38,408 nucleotides of DNA. Origin: an uncultured Spirochaetales bacterium (lineage in GTDB: Bacteria > Spirochaetota > Spirochaetia > Sphaerochaetales > Sphaerochaetaceae). The translations under genes were made by a program, and so were the position numbers. The stretch covers positions 1-38,408 of the forward strand of contig CAMEQB010000004.1 in NCBI GenBank assembly GCA_945932505.1, in the 5' to 3' direction. Positions 31,448 through 38,408 of the stretch are shown piece after piece; the stretch's first letter is position 1; each line of letters opens with the position of its first letter. The notes below the pieces were generated by a model, which was not told the origin of the DNA, searched no databases, and was given only the letters and a program-made list of their open reading frames with translations.

Positions 31448-34096
31448 TTATAGAGTCTTCAAAAGAGCTATGTGCTCAGTAGATTTCGCTATCTTTTCTT
31501 CGAACTCAGCCTTCTTGCTCTTCTCTTTTTCGATAGCTTCAGGTTTAGCATGAGTAATAAAGTTCTCATTCTCAAGTTTCTTCATGCTCTGAGCCAAATT
31601 TGCCTCAGCCTTCTTGATCTCACCTTCAAGTCTCTTTATTTCACCCTCTACATCGATGGCATCACGAACAAAGACAAATGCTTCGAAGCCGCTGCCATGG
31701 CAAGGGAAGGCCTTTGAAGTATCTTCGCTTCCATCTGTATCGATGGTGACTGTAGAAGCTCCCATGAAAGATGTGAGGATCTTTACTTCAGACTTATAGA
31801 AGTCTACATACTTATTAGACTTATCTGGTCTTACTACAACCTTAAGTTTCTTCTCCGGTCCAATACCGAGGCTGCTTCTGACTGCTCTGACGACTCTCAC
31901 CACTTCCTGGAGACTATCCATAGAAGCTTCTGCATATTCATCCTTCTCTTTCTCATCGAATTCAGGATATTTTGCAACGATAACGTCTCCATTATGATTT
32001 GGAAGCTTCTGATATATCTCTTCTGTAAGGAAGGAAAGGAATGGGTGCATCAAGCGCATTGAAGCTTCCAAGATATCCATAAGGATAGACACCTGGAGAT
32101 CCTTCTCTTCGTCACTGCCATGGAGAAGTTTCTCTTTACTTGCTTCAATATACCAGTCACAGAAATCATTCCAGAAGAAAGAGTATACCGTCTGGGCTGC
32201 ATCATTGAAGTGATACTCATCCATAGCATTCTTAATGGAAAGAGCAGCGTCATTAAGACGTGAGTATATCCACTTATCCAGGACAGTAAGCTTAGATTTA
32301 TCAACCTCAACAAGATTTCTGCCCTCAAGATTCATCAACAAGAATCTTGTAGCATTCCAAATCTTATTTGCAAATCTGGAACCAAGCTTAAATGAGTTCA
32401 TATCTATCTGAACGTCCTGTCCCTGAGCTGCAAGGAAGCAGAGTGTAAACTTCATGGCGTCAGCGCCATATTCGTCGATTACATCCAACGGGTCGATTCC
32501 GTTTCCAAGAGATTTGGACATCTTTCTTCCCTGTGTATCTCTTACAAGACCTGTAATGACGATATCTTTGAAAGGCGCCTTACCCAAGAACTCTTCACTT
32601 GCCATTATCATTCTGCTGATCCAGAAGAAGATAATGTCATATGCAGAAACAAGAGTATTTGTCTGGAAGAACTTATCGAAATCAGGAGTCTTTTCAGGCC
32701 AGCCAAGAGTTGAGAATGGCCAAAGCCATGAAGAGAACCATGTATCGAGGACATCTGTGTCCTGCTTAAGGTTATGGCTATGACACTTTGGACACTCTGT
32801 TGCATCTTCTCTTGATACAATCATTTCGCCGCAGTCTTCGCAGTACCATACAGGAATTCTATGTCCCCACCAAAGCTGACGTGAGATACACCAGTCCTTG
32901 ATAGTCTCCATCCAGTGGATATATGTATTTTCCCATCTCTTAGGATAGAACTGAATATCGCCCTTCTTCCAAGCGTCAATGGCCTTGTCTGCCATACCAC
33001 GCATCTTTACAAACCACTGCTCGGAAAGATATGGCTCTACGATTGTATGACATCTATAACAATGACCGACTTCATGGTTATAGTCTTTCTCGCTTACAAG
33101 ATATCCCTTCTCCTTAAGCTCTTCTGCAACCATTTTTCTTGCTTCCTGAGCAGGAACACCCCTATATTTCTCAGGACAGTTGTCATTCATAGTTCCATCC
33201 GGGTTAAGGACATTGATGGCTTCTAGATTGTGTCTCTTTCCACACTCCCAGTCATTAGGGTCATGGGCTGGAGTAATCTTTACCATACCTGTACCGAAAC
33301 CAAGCTCAACAAAAGAATCTGCAATAATTGGAATCTCTCTATCTGTAAGAGGAAGTCTAAGCTTTTTCCCAACTATATCCTTATATCTTTCATCTTCAGG
33401 GTTTACTGCAACTGCAACGTCTCCGAACATAGTCTCTGGCCTTGTTGTTGCAACTGTAATCCAGCCAGAACCGTCGGCATATGGATATCTGACATCATAG
33501 AGTTTTCCAGGAACGTTCTCATATTCGACTTCATCGTCTGCCAGAGCAGTACCGCACTTTGGGCAGTAGTTTACAAGGTACTTACCTTTATAGATCAGTC
33601 CTCTCTCATATAGGGTGACAAATGCTTCCCTTACAGCCTTGGAGAGTCCCTCGTCCATTGTGAATCTCTCGTGATCCCAGTCACAGGAACATCCCATCTT
33701 CTCAAGCTGACTCTTAATAATATTGTGGTGCTTGTCTTTTACAGCCCAAGTACGTTCCAAGAACTTCTCTCTTCCAAGATCCTGACGTCTCAAGCCTTCT
33801 TTCGCAAGCTGTCTCTCCACAACGTTCTGTGTTGCAATACCTGCATGGTCTGTTCCAGGTACCCATAGAGTAGGAACACCTGTCATTCTCTTATATCTGA
33901 TGATTATATCCTGCAAGCTGTTATTTAAAGCATGGCCCATGTGAAGGACGCCAGTAACGTTTGGTGGTGGCATAACGACAGTAAAATGTCCTTCACCACT
34001 TCTGGGAGCAAACTCTCCCTTCTCTTTCCATTCGCTGTAAATGCGGTCCTCGAAATCTTTTGGGTTATAGGCTTTGGCCAATTCCACGGCTTTCAT
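31448..34096 (-). CDS. valS: Valyl-tRNA synthetase
   Basis: ValRS charges tRNA-Val. Class I signatures are PPPNVTGVLHMGHALNNS (HIGH variant HMGH, about residue 43) and GRKMSKSLGNG (KMSKS). The editing domain contains TTRPETMFGDVAVAVNP and DPNDWECGKRHN. Zinc-ribbon cysteines are seen in YCPKCGTAL and CEDCGEMI ... CPKCHSH. A C-terminal coiled coil (VEGEIKRLEGEIKKAEANLA) binds tRNA. The 882 residues are normal. ATG 34096 (GGAGG 10 nt upstream) replaces the 18-residue longer ORF-track start. No T-box leader was seen. Confidence 0.98.
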   Translation of the reverse strand: MKAVELAKAYNPKDFEDRIYSEWKEKGEFAPRSGEGHFTVVMPPPNVTGVLHMGHALNNSLQDIIIRYKRMTGVPTLWVPGTDHAGIATQNVVERQLAKEGLRRQDLGREKFLERTWAVKDKHHNIIKSQLEKMGCSCDWDHERFTMDEGLSKAVREAFVTLYERGLIYKGKYLVNYCPKCGTALADDEVEYENVPGKLYDVRYPYADGSGWITVATTRPETMFGDVAVAVNPEDERYKDIVGKKLRLPLTDREIPIIADSFVELGFGTGMVKITPAHDPNDWECGKRHNLEAINVLNPDGTMNDNCPEKYRGVPAQEARKMVAEELKEKGYLVSEKDYNHEVGHCYRCHTIVEPYLSEQWFVKMRGMADKAIDAWKKGDIQFYPKRWENTYIHWMETIKDWCISRQLWWGHRIPVWYCEDCGEMIVSREDATECPKCHSHNLKQDTDVLDTWFSSWLWPFSTLGWPEKTPDFDKFFQTNTLVSAYDIIFFWISRMIMASEEFLGKAPFKDIVITGLVRDTQGRKMSKSLGNGIDPLDVIDEYGADAMKFTLCFLAAQGQDVQIDMNSFKLGSRFANKIWNATRFLLMNLEGRNLVEVDKSKLTVLDKWIYSRLNDAALSIKNAMDEYHFNDAAQTVYSFFWNDFCDWYIEASKEKLLHGSDEEKDLQVSILMDILEASMRLMHPFLSFLTEEIYQKLPNHNGDVIVAKYPEFDEKEKDEYAEASMDSLQEVVRVVRAVRSSLGIGPEKKLKVVVRPDKSNKYVDFYKSEVKILTSFMGASTVTIDTDGSEDTSKAFPCHGSGFEAFVFVRDAIDVEGEIKRLEGEIKKAEANLAQSMKKLENENFITHAKPEAIEKEKSKKAEFEEKIAKSTEHIALLKTL

Positions 34097-34198
34097 ATTA
34101 AAAAGTCCTCCGTCGCCGTTTATGGTATCAAAAAAGAGTGCTCTTAACAATGGAAAGAGTCTATCCCATTTTTCATCCGTTTATGATAAATTCAAAGT

Positions 34199-35569
34199 AT
34201 GAGTGAAAATCAGCAATATCTAAAAATGACACAGACACCAGTGTCGTCACTTATTCCTCGACTTGCAGTTCCAACTATAGTGTCGATGCTTGTATCTTCC
34301 ATTTATAATATGGCGGATACATACTTTGTCTCCCAAATCGGAACAAGTGCTTCTGCCGCAGTAGGTGTAGTTTTTTCCATAATGGCAATTATACAGGCGG
34401 TGGGGTTCACAATAGGAATGGGAGGAGGAATCCTCGCTTCCCGCTCTCTGGGAGCAAAAGACAAGGACAGGGCTGACACTCTTGTTACGCTCTCTTTCTT
34501 CTTCTCTCTCCTCTTTGGTGTCATCCTTGCTATTCTTGGTATCGTCTTCAATAAAGGCCTTATGAGAATGCTTGGGGCTACAGAGACTATTCTTCCATTT
34601 GCTGAGGCTTATTCCAGATATATTTTCATTGCTTGTCCATTTATGATCGGTTCATATGTAATGAACAATATCCTACGCTCTGAAGGAAAAGCTTTCTATG
34701 CAATGGTGGGAATAACCACAGGCGGCGTACTAAATATTGCACTGGACCCTCTGTTTATCTTCGTCTTCGGACTTGGAACATCAGGAGCCGCCATTGCAAC
34801 TGCCATAAGCCAGTTTATCAGCTTTATCATTCTGCTTATGGCATTTATCACAGGAAAGAGTGAAGCAGATATTGTGGTTTCCAAGATAAAGCACTTTCAG
34901 CCTTCAATGCTGTCAGCAATAATAAAGACGGGACTACCGTCACTGGCTAGGCAAGGACTTGCAAGTATTGCAACAATCCTTTTGAATCTAAGCGCAGCCG
35001 TATATGGAGACGCTGCCATTGCTGCAATGAGCATTACAGGTAGAGTGACTTTCTTTATCTTCTCCGCCCTTCTTGGATTCGGACAAGGTTTCCAACCAGT
35101 CTGTGCATATAACTGGGGGGCAGGAAAATATGACAGAGTAAGGAAGGCTACTGTATTCACAGCACAAGTGGGAACAATAATAATCACTATCCTTTCTCTC
35201 CTTACTTATATATTAACGCCGTCAATAATCAAAGCTTTTATAAGTGATGACCCCATGGTCATTGAAGTAGGAACAAGAGCATTAAGAGCCCAATGCCTTC
35301 TTCTACCTTTCTGTGGAATAAATGTCACCACAAATATGGCTCTACAAGGAACAAGCCATGTAGCGTCAGCCACATTCCTTGCTATGTGTAGACAAGGTAT
35401 CTTCTATATTCCATCCATTCTCATTCTACCGAGAGTTCTTGGGATTACAGGTGTGGAGATAGCACAACCTGCAGCAGACGTTTTGACCTTTACTTGCTCT
35501 ATCTTCTTATTCACATCTTTCCTAAGAGAGTGTAAAAATAAGAATAAAGAGAATAACCCAGTTGAGTAA
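34199..35569 (+). CDS. MATE-family efflux transporter
   Basis: A 456-residue, 12-helix inner-membrane antiporter of the multidrug and toxin extrusion family, exporting organic cations or drugs with Na+ or H+. Family features include the start LIPRLAVPTIVSMLVSSIYNM, ADTYFVSQIG, the loop GGGILASRSLGAKDKDRAD, and the second-half counterpart GLPSLARQGLASIA and GFGQGFQPVCAYNWGAGKYD. It is divergent from valS, has no clear Shine-Dalgarno, and stands alone without an adjacent regulator. Confidence 0.95.
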   Translation: MSENQQYLKMTQTPVSSLIPRLAVPTIVSMLVSSIYNMADTYFVSQIGTSASAAVGVVFSIMAIIQAVGFTIGMGGGILASRSLGAKDKDRADTLVTLSFFFSLLFGVILAILGIVFNKGLMRMLGATETILPFAEAYSRYIFIACPFMIGSYVMNNILRSEGKAFYAMVGITTGGVLNIALDPLFIFVFGLGTSGAAIATAISQFISFIILLMAFITGKSEADIVVSKIKHFQPSMLSAIIKTGLPSLARQGLASIATILLNLSAAVYGDAAIAAMSITGRVTFFIFSALLGFGQGFQPVCAYNWGAGKYDRVRKATVFTAQVGTIIITILSLLTYILTPSIIKAFISDDPMVIEVGTRALRAQCLLLPFCGINVTTNMALQGTSHVASATFLAMCRQGIFYIPSILILPRVLGITGVEIAQPAADVLTFTCSIFLFTSFLRECKNKNKENNPVE

Positions 35570-35602
35570 AACTCTCCTCAATGGATTAATAGAACCTTTT
35601 AT

Positions 35603-35644
35603 AAATGACCGTCTCTCCGATGGTCATTTCTTCGATTTCTTTTT
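35603..35644 (+). terminator. Terminator after the MATE gene
   Basis: AAATGACC (35603-35610) and GGTCATTT (35622-35629) form a perfect 8-bp stem with an 11-nt loop, followed by a pyrimidine-rich stretch ending in TTTCTTTTT. Confidence 0.75.
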
Positions 35645-35674
35645 ACGAAAGTGCAAAACTGACTAATGGTCTGT

Positions 35675-35700
35675 AAAAAAGGACCCGATTTTTCGAGCCC
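35675..35700 (-). terminator. Terminator after the anti-sigma gene
   Basis: On the minus strand GGGCTCGA-AAAA-TCGGGTCC forms an 8-bp stem with two G-U pairs, followed by TTTTTT. It ends the cysS-sigma-anti-sigma unit, 8 nt past the stop. Confidence 0.8.
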
Positions 35701-35707
35701 TAAGTAA

Positions 35708-36247
35708 TCATTCCCCTTTTTCTTCCAATGGCTGAAGACCTTTGATAGAAATATCCACCTGATATCCTTTGCCATCTAGATATTGAAGTATCTCTTCCAG
35801 TGTATAGTCGTCGAGACTATTCTTACCCGATGATACAAGTCTAACATTTTCTGTATCTGCGTTTACGGAGAAAGACGGAAGAATATCATTTGTCTCTTTT
35901 GCATTTGAGCCAAAGAATACAAAACCTCCCACGAAGATGAATACAGCGGCAGCGGCAGCTGTAATTGCAGTAGGTATGCTCATCTGGATCTTTCTTCTAA
36001 AGAAAGAAATCTGCTTGCCATTTCCAAAGCACTTTGCATCAAGCTTTTTGAATATGGCATCTTTGTTTCTATTAAGCTCTTCTTCTGAGAATGTGTCTTT
36101 TTGGATCTTTTCATCCAACTTCTTCATATTCTCAAGAAGATTCCTGCAGGCAGCGCAGTGCTCCAAGTGTTCCTTCACTTGGGTTCTATATGGCTCCTTT
36201 AATTCTCCATCCATATATGCGGACAGCATCTGCAGATCAATACACAT
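35708..36247 (-). CDS. Zinc-finger anti-sigma factor, membrane-spanning
   Basis: A 179-residue anti-sigma factor. The N-terminal cytoplasmic ZAS domain (residues ~1-45) has the H-x3-C-x2-C motif in EHLEHCAACRNLL and binds the partner sigma factor. One membrane segment (AITAAAAAVFIFVGGFVFFG, about 95-115) leads to a short periplasmic tail of some 65 residues ending near SIKGLQPLEEKGE. ATG 36247 (GGAGG 6 nt upstream, inside the sigma gene) is chosen over the ORF-track start. It overlaps the ECF sigma gene by 11 nt, the usual arrangement for a sigma/anti-sigma pair. The sensed signal is unknown. Confidence 0.9.
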   Translation of the reverse strand: MCIDLQMLSAYMDGELKEPYRTQVKEHLEHCAACRNLLENMKKLDEKIQKDTFSEEELNRNKDAIFKKLDAKCFGNGKQISFFRRKIQMSIPTAITAAAAAVFIFVGGFVFFGSNAKETNDILPSFSVNADTENVRLVSSGKNSLDDYTLEEILQYLDGKGYQVDISIKGLQPLEEKGE

Positions 36248-36770
36248 CTTTATCCTCCGCGGAAAGAATCTCTTCAAGCTTTTTCCTTGCTCTATGGACT
36301 CTAACCTTTACGTTTGTTTCAGAAATACCCAGGATCTTTCCTATAGCTTTATAGTCAAGTCCCGAATACTCTTTAAGCTGTATTACGCTCCTCAAGTTCT
36401 CTGGAAGGGCATTGACTGCATCTCTAACAGTCTTTCTATCCTCTTCTTCCATTACAGCTTTTGAAGAGTCAAAATAGTTTGCAGTTTCACCTGGCATCTT
36501 TTTGACTTTATCTACAAGCTGTATCTCCCTCTTGTTCTTTCGAACATTATTGAGAGCCAGATTCTTGGAAACTCTCAACAGCCAATACTTGGCGTCATCC
36601 ATGGTCGGGAAGGAAATATTCTTCACATAAAAACGTTCAAATGTTTCCTGGACCAAGTCTTCCGCAATTTCCTGATTGTATACGATGTGCATCACCACTT
36701 GCATTAGAAGCGTGTAATTAGCATCGTATACTTTCCTGAAATCTTCCCGGTTGGTACTTTTGATTTCCAT
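36237..36770 (-). CDS. ECF-type sigma factor (RpoE-like)
   Basis: A 177-residue extracytoplasmic-function sigma factor. Region 2 is VYDANYTLLMQVVMHIVYN ... EDLVQETFERFYV and AKYWLLRVSKNLALNNVRK. Region 4 is LPENLRSVIQLKEYSGLDY followed by KAIGKILGISETNVKVRVHR. It is held inactive by the overlapping zinc-finger anti-sigma factor and released by an envelope signal. Only 27 nt separate it from the cysS stop, so it may be read from the cysS transcript or from an autoregulated promoter inside the end of cysS; none is obvious. The ribosome site is weak (AGGA 14 nt away). Confidence 0.95.
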   Translation of the reverse strand: MEIKSTNREDFRKVYDANYTLLMQVVMHIVYNQEIAEDLVQETFERFYVKNISFPTMDDAKYWLLRVSKNLALNNVRKNKREIQLVDKVKKMPGETANYFDSSKAVMEEEDRKTVRDAVNALPENLRSVIQLKEYSGLDYKAIGKILGISETNVKVRVHRARKKLEEILSAEDKDVY

Positions 36771-36797
36771 CTTATTAACAAATTTCCTACCTAATGG

Positions 36798-38201
36798 TTA
36801 CATTATTTTTTGAAGAATTGGTCCTTGAGGAGTATCTTTTACAATAAAACCCCTTGTTTCCAGTTCTTTTCTTATCTCATCAGCTCTCTGATAGTTCTTT
36901 TCAGCTTTAGCCTGCTTTCTCTCTTCCACAAGCTTCCACTCCTCTTCTCCTCCGACTTTTTCCTCTTTCTTAGCCTCTATTTTATCCAGGTCCAATCCAA
37001 GGACTTTATCCATAGAATAGAGAAGAGAAAGTTTTTCTTCGTCACTTATAGAACCATCTTTAATCATCTTCCACATGACAGCCAAAGCCTCTGGGCATCT
37101 CAGGTCATTATAGAGGGCGGCAAAGAAAGAATCTTTATAGCTCTGAGCTTTTTCCCCAAGAGAAGCTGCAGGCTTGGATTTTGCCTTGAGTTCAGCTACT
37201 ACTCCATTAAGTCTCTCCCTAGCGATTTTTGCATGGTCGAGAGCTTCATAAGAGAACTTTAGCTGTGTGCGATAGTGTCCGCCAAGGCAGAAATATCTGT
37301 AGTCTAGAGCCTCGTATCCATGAGAAACCAAAACAGGGAGGGTCAAGAATTCTCCTGACGACTTACTCATTTTTCCTTTATCATTCAGGAGGAACTCTCC
37401 ATGGCACCAGTAGTTTACCCACTTGTGACCTGTGGCAGCCTCGCTCTGAGCTATCTCATTAGTGTGGTGGACAGGAATAGCATCAATACCTCCACAGTGG
37501 ATATCGAAGGTTTCCCCCAGATACTTCATGCTCATGGCAGAGCACTCAATATGCCATCCAGGATATCCTCTACCCCACGGGGAATCCCACATCATAGCTT
37601 GTTCACCAAACTTACTATTTGTGAACCATAGTACAAAGTCCTGAGGATTACGCTTATTTCCGTCTACTACAATTCTTGCACCACTTAATTTATCTTCCTG
37701 CTTCTGACCTGCAAGCTTTCCATAGTCGTCGATGGTATCTATAGAGAAGTAGACATTGCCTCCAGCTGTGTAGGTGTGTCCCTTCTCTTCCAATCTCTTT
37801 ATCAAAGCGATCATATCAGAAATATGATCTGTAGCCTTACATACTACATTAGGTCTCTTTATATTCAGGGCCTTCTCATCTGCAAAGAATGCGTCTGTGT
37901 AGAATGCAGCGATATCCCAAACACTTTTACCTGTCTCTCTGCTTCTCTTTCCAAGCTTATCCTCTCCATCGTCTCCGTCTCCTGTGAGGTGACCAACGTC
38001 TGTGATGTTCATAACGTGTTTTACTCTATATCCTGCCTCTTCAAGAGTACGATGAAGTATATCTTCAAAAATAAAGGTCCTTAAGTTTCCGATATGGGCA
38101 TAGTTGTAGACTGTAGGGCCGCAACAGTACATTCCTACCTTTCCTTCTTCAATCGGTACGAACTCCTCAACTTTGCGATCCATTGTGTTATACAGCTTCA
38201 T
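36798..38201 (-). CDS. cysS: Cysteinyl-tRNA synthetase
   Basis: CysRS charges tRNA-Cys. Class I motifs are GPTVYNYAHIGNLRTF (HIGH variant HIGN, about residue 36) and KGKMSKSSGEFLTL (KMSKS). Zinc ligands are expected in MYCCGPT, GWHIECSAM and the HHTNEIAQSE segment. The 467 residues are normal. ATG 38201 (AGGAG 7 nt upstream) is chosen over the ORF-track start nine residues earlier. The ECF sigma gene follows after 27 nt. No T-box was seen upstream. Confidence 0.98.
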   Translation of the reverse strand: MKLYNTMDRKVEEFVPIEEGKVGMYCCGPTVYNYAHIGNLRTFIFEDILHRTLEEAGYRVKHVMNITDVGHLTGDGDDGEDKLGKRSRETGKSVWDIAAFYTDAFFADEKALNIKRPNVVCKATDHISDMIALIKRLEEKGHTYTAGGNVYFSIDTIDDYGKLAGQKQEDKLSGARIVVDGNKRNPQDFVLWFTNSKFGEQAMMWDSPWGRGYPGWHIECSAMSMKYLGETFDIHCGGIDAIPVHHTNEIAQSEAATGHKWVNYWCHGEFLLNDKGKMSKSSGEFLTLPVLVSHGYEALDYRYFCLGGHYRTQLKFSYEALDHAKIARERLNGVVAELKAKSKPAASLGEKAQSYKDSFFAALYNDLRCPEALAVMWKMIKDGSISDEEKLSLLYSMDKVLGLDLDKIEAKKEEKVGGEEEWKLVEERKQAKAEKNYQRADEIRKELETRGFIVKDTPQGPILQKIM

Positions 38202-38237
38202 GCTTAATCTCCTTTGTGCACATGGCACTCTCTATTA

Positions 38238-38265
38238 AGTATAATAGATTTAGTCTCATGATAAA
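38238..38265 (-). promoter_or_regulatory. Candidate promoter of cysS
   Basis: On the minus strand a good -10 TATACT (38238-38243) lies about 16 nt downstream of a weak TTTATC -35. The start would be near 38231, giving a leader of about 30 nt with AGGAG in front of cysS. Confidence 0.45.
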
Positions 38266-38316
38266 AGGAGATTGGACTTCAATAAAGAAAGGCATTGAAT
38301 ATTTATTATTTGTTTT

Positions 38317-38408
38317 TTGTGTGTCTCTTTTTTTTCGTCCTATATTAAAAGAGGGGGGATTACCTTTAGTCCAGCTTAAGCTGGGCTATTGGTATCGATC
38401 TTGCCCTT
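38317..38408 (+). promoter_or_regulatory. Promoter and beginning of an unidentified transcript at the window edge
   Basis: TTGTGT (38317-38322), an 18-nt T-rich spacer and TATATT (38341-38346) predict a start near a run of six G at 38353. The transcribed part begins with a compact hairpin AGTCCAGC-TTAA-GCTGGGCT (38368-38387; one G-U pair) not followed by a T-run. No start codon with a ribosome site is seen before the window ends. It could be a structured leader or the 5' end of a non-coding RNA; the family is not recognised. Confidence 0.35.

Noticed and set aside
34097-34198. T-box or other amino-acid-responsive leader before valS (and cysS)
   Set aside because: The upstream regions are short and show no T-box sequence or antiterminator structure.
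1-38408. CRISPR arrays, insertion sequences, prophage or defence islands
   Set aside because: No regularly spaced repeats, transposase or integrase motifs, or abrupt composition changes were seen; genes are housekeeping and tightly packed.

Overview
The window looks like ordinary chromosome of a diderm bacterium, most likely a spirochaete (Spirochaetota, perhaps a low-GC Sphaerochaeta/Treponema relative). This is inferred from RarA fused to a long extra C-terminal domain, a 61-aa histone H1-like (Hc1) protein, a DUF4105 membrane protein, an elongated RecJ, several lipoproteins, purine-rich coding strands and AGA-rich arginine codons. No phage, insertion sequence, CRISPR array, plasmid function or rRNA gene was seen. 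Genes are tightly packed, with many 1-11 nt overlaps, and no gene-free stretch exceeds about 220 nt.

Layout. 1-34: 5' part of a tRNA-His gene (minus) with a near-consensus promoter. 152-3796 (minus): sigma-70-family factor, lipoprotein, RarA fusion. 4017-7215 (plus): tig-clpP-clpX, closed by a hairpin terminator. 7346-10757 (plus): a divergent sigma-like/HTH regulator, rdgB and pepF. 10762-11127 (minus): small exported protein. 11240-16009 (plus): HD-domain hydrolase, TtcA-like PP-loop enzyme, FecR-like exported protein with a 16-residue repeat, and mutL. 16012-18459 (minus): dihydroorotate-dehydrogenase-like protein, acyltransferase, small lipoprotein. 18594-19952 (minus): hydroxyacid dehydrogenase and Lrp/AsnC regulator. 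20090-22961 (minus): recO-recJ. 23069-24316 (plus): DUF4105 protein. 24370-25314 (minus): carbamate kinase. 25530-31101 (plus): lon, U32 protein, exported helical protein, family 2 glycosyltransferase. 31210-31395 (plus): Hc1-like protein. 31448-34096 (minus): valS. 34199-35569 (plus): MATE transporter. 35708-38201 (minus): cysS, ECF sigma factor, zinc-finger anti-sigma factor. 38317-38408: a promoter and the start of an unidentified transcript.

Themes. Protein quality control (trigger factor, ClpXP, Lon, PepF), recombination and repair (RarA, RecJ, RecO, MutL, RdgB), tRNA biology (tRNA-His, ValRS, CysRS, TtcA-like, U32/TrhP-like) and transcription control (two sigma-70-type factors, one divergent sigma-like protein, one anti-sigma factor, one Lrp) dominate.

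The most unusual signals are regulatory rather than a new gene cassette. Several genes without a Shine-Dalgarno have a -10 hexamer exactly 6 nt before ATG, suggesting leaderless mRNAs. Several 5' leaders contain long inverted repeats that overlap or mask the ribosome-binding site. No complete undescribed multi-gene system could be supported. The best candidates for new biology are the divergent sigma-like protein with its terminator-like leader, the C-terminal domain of the RarA fusion, and the insertion in RecJ.
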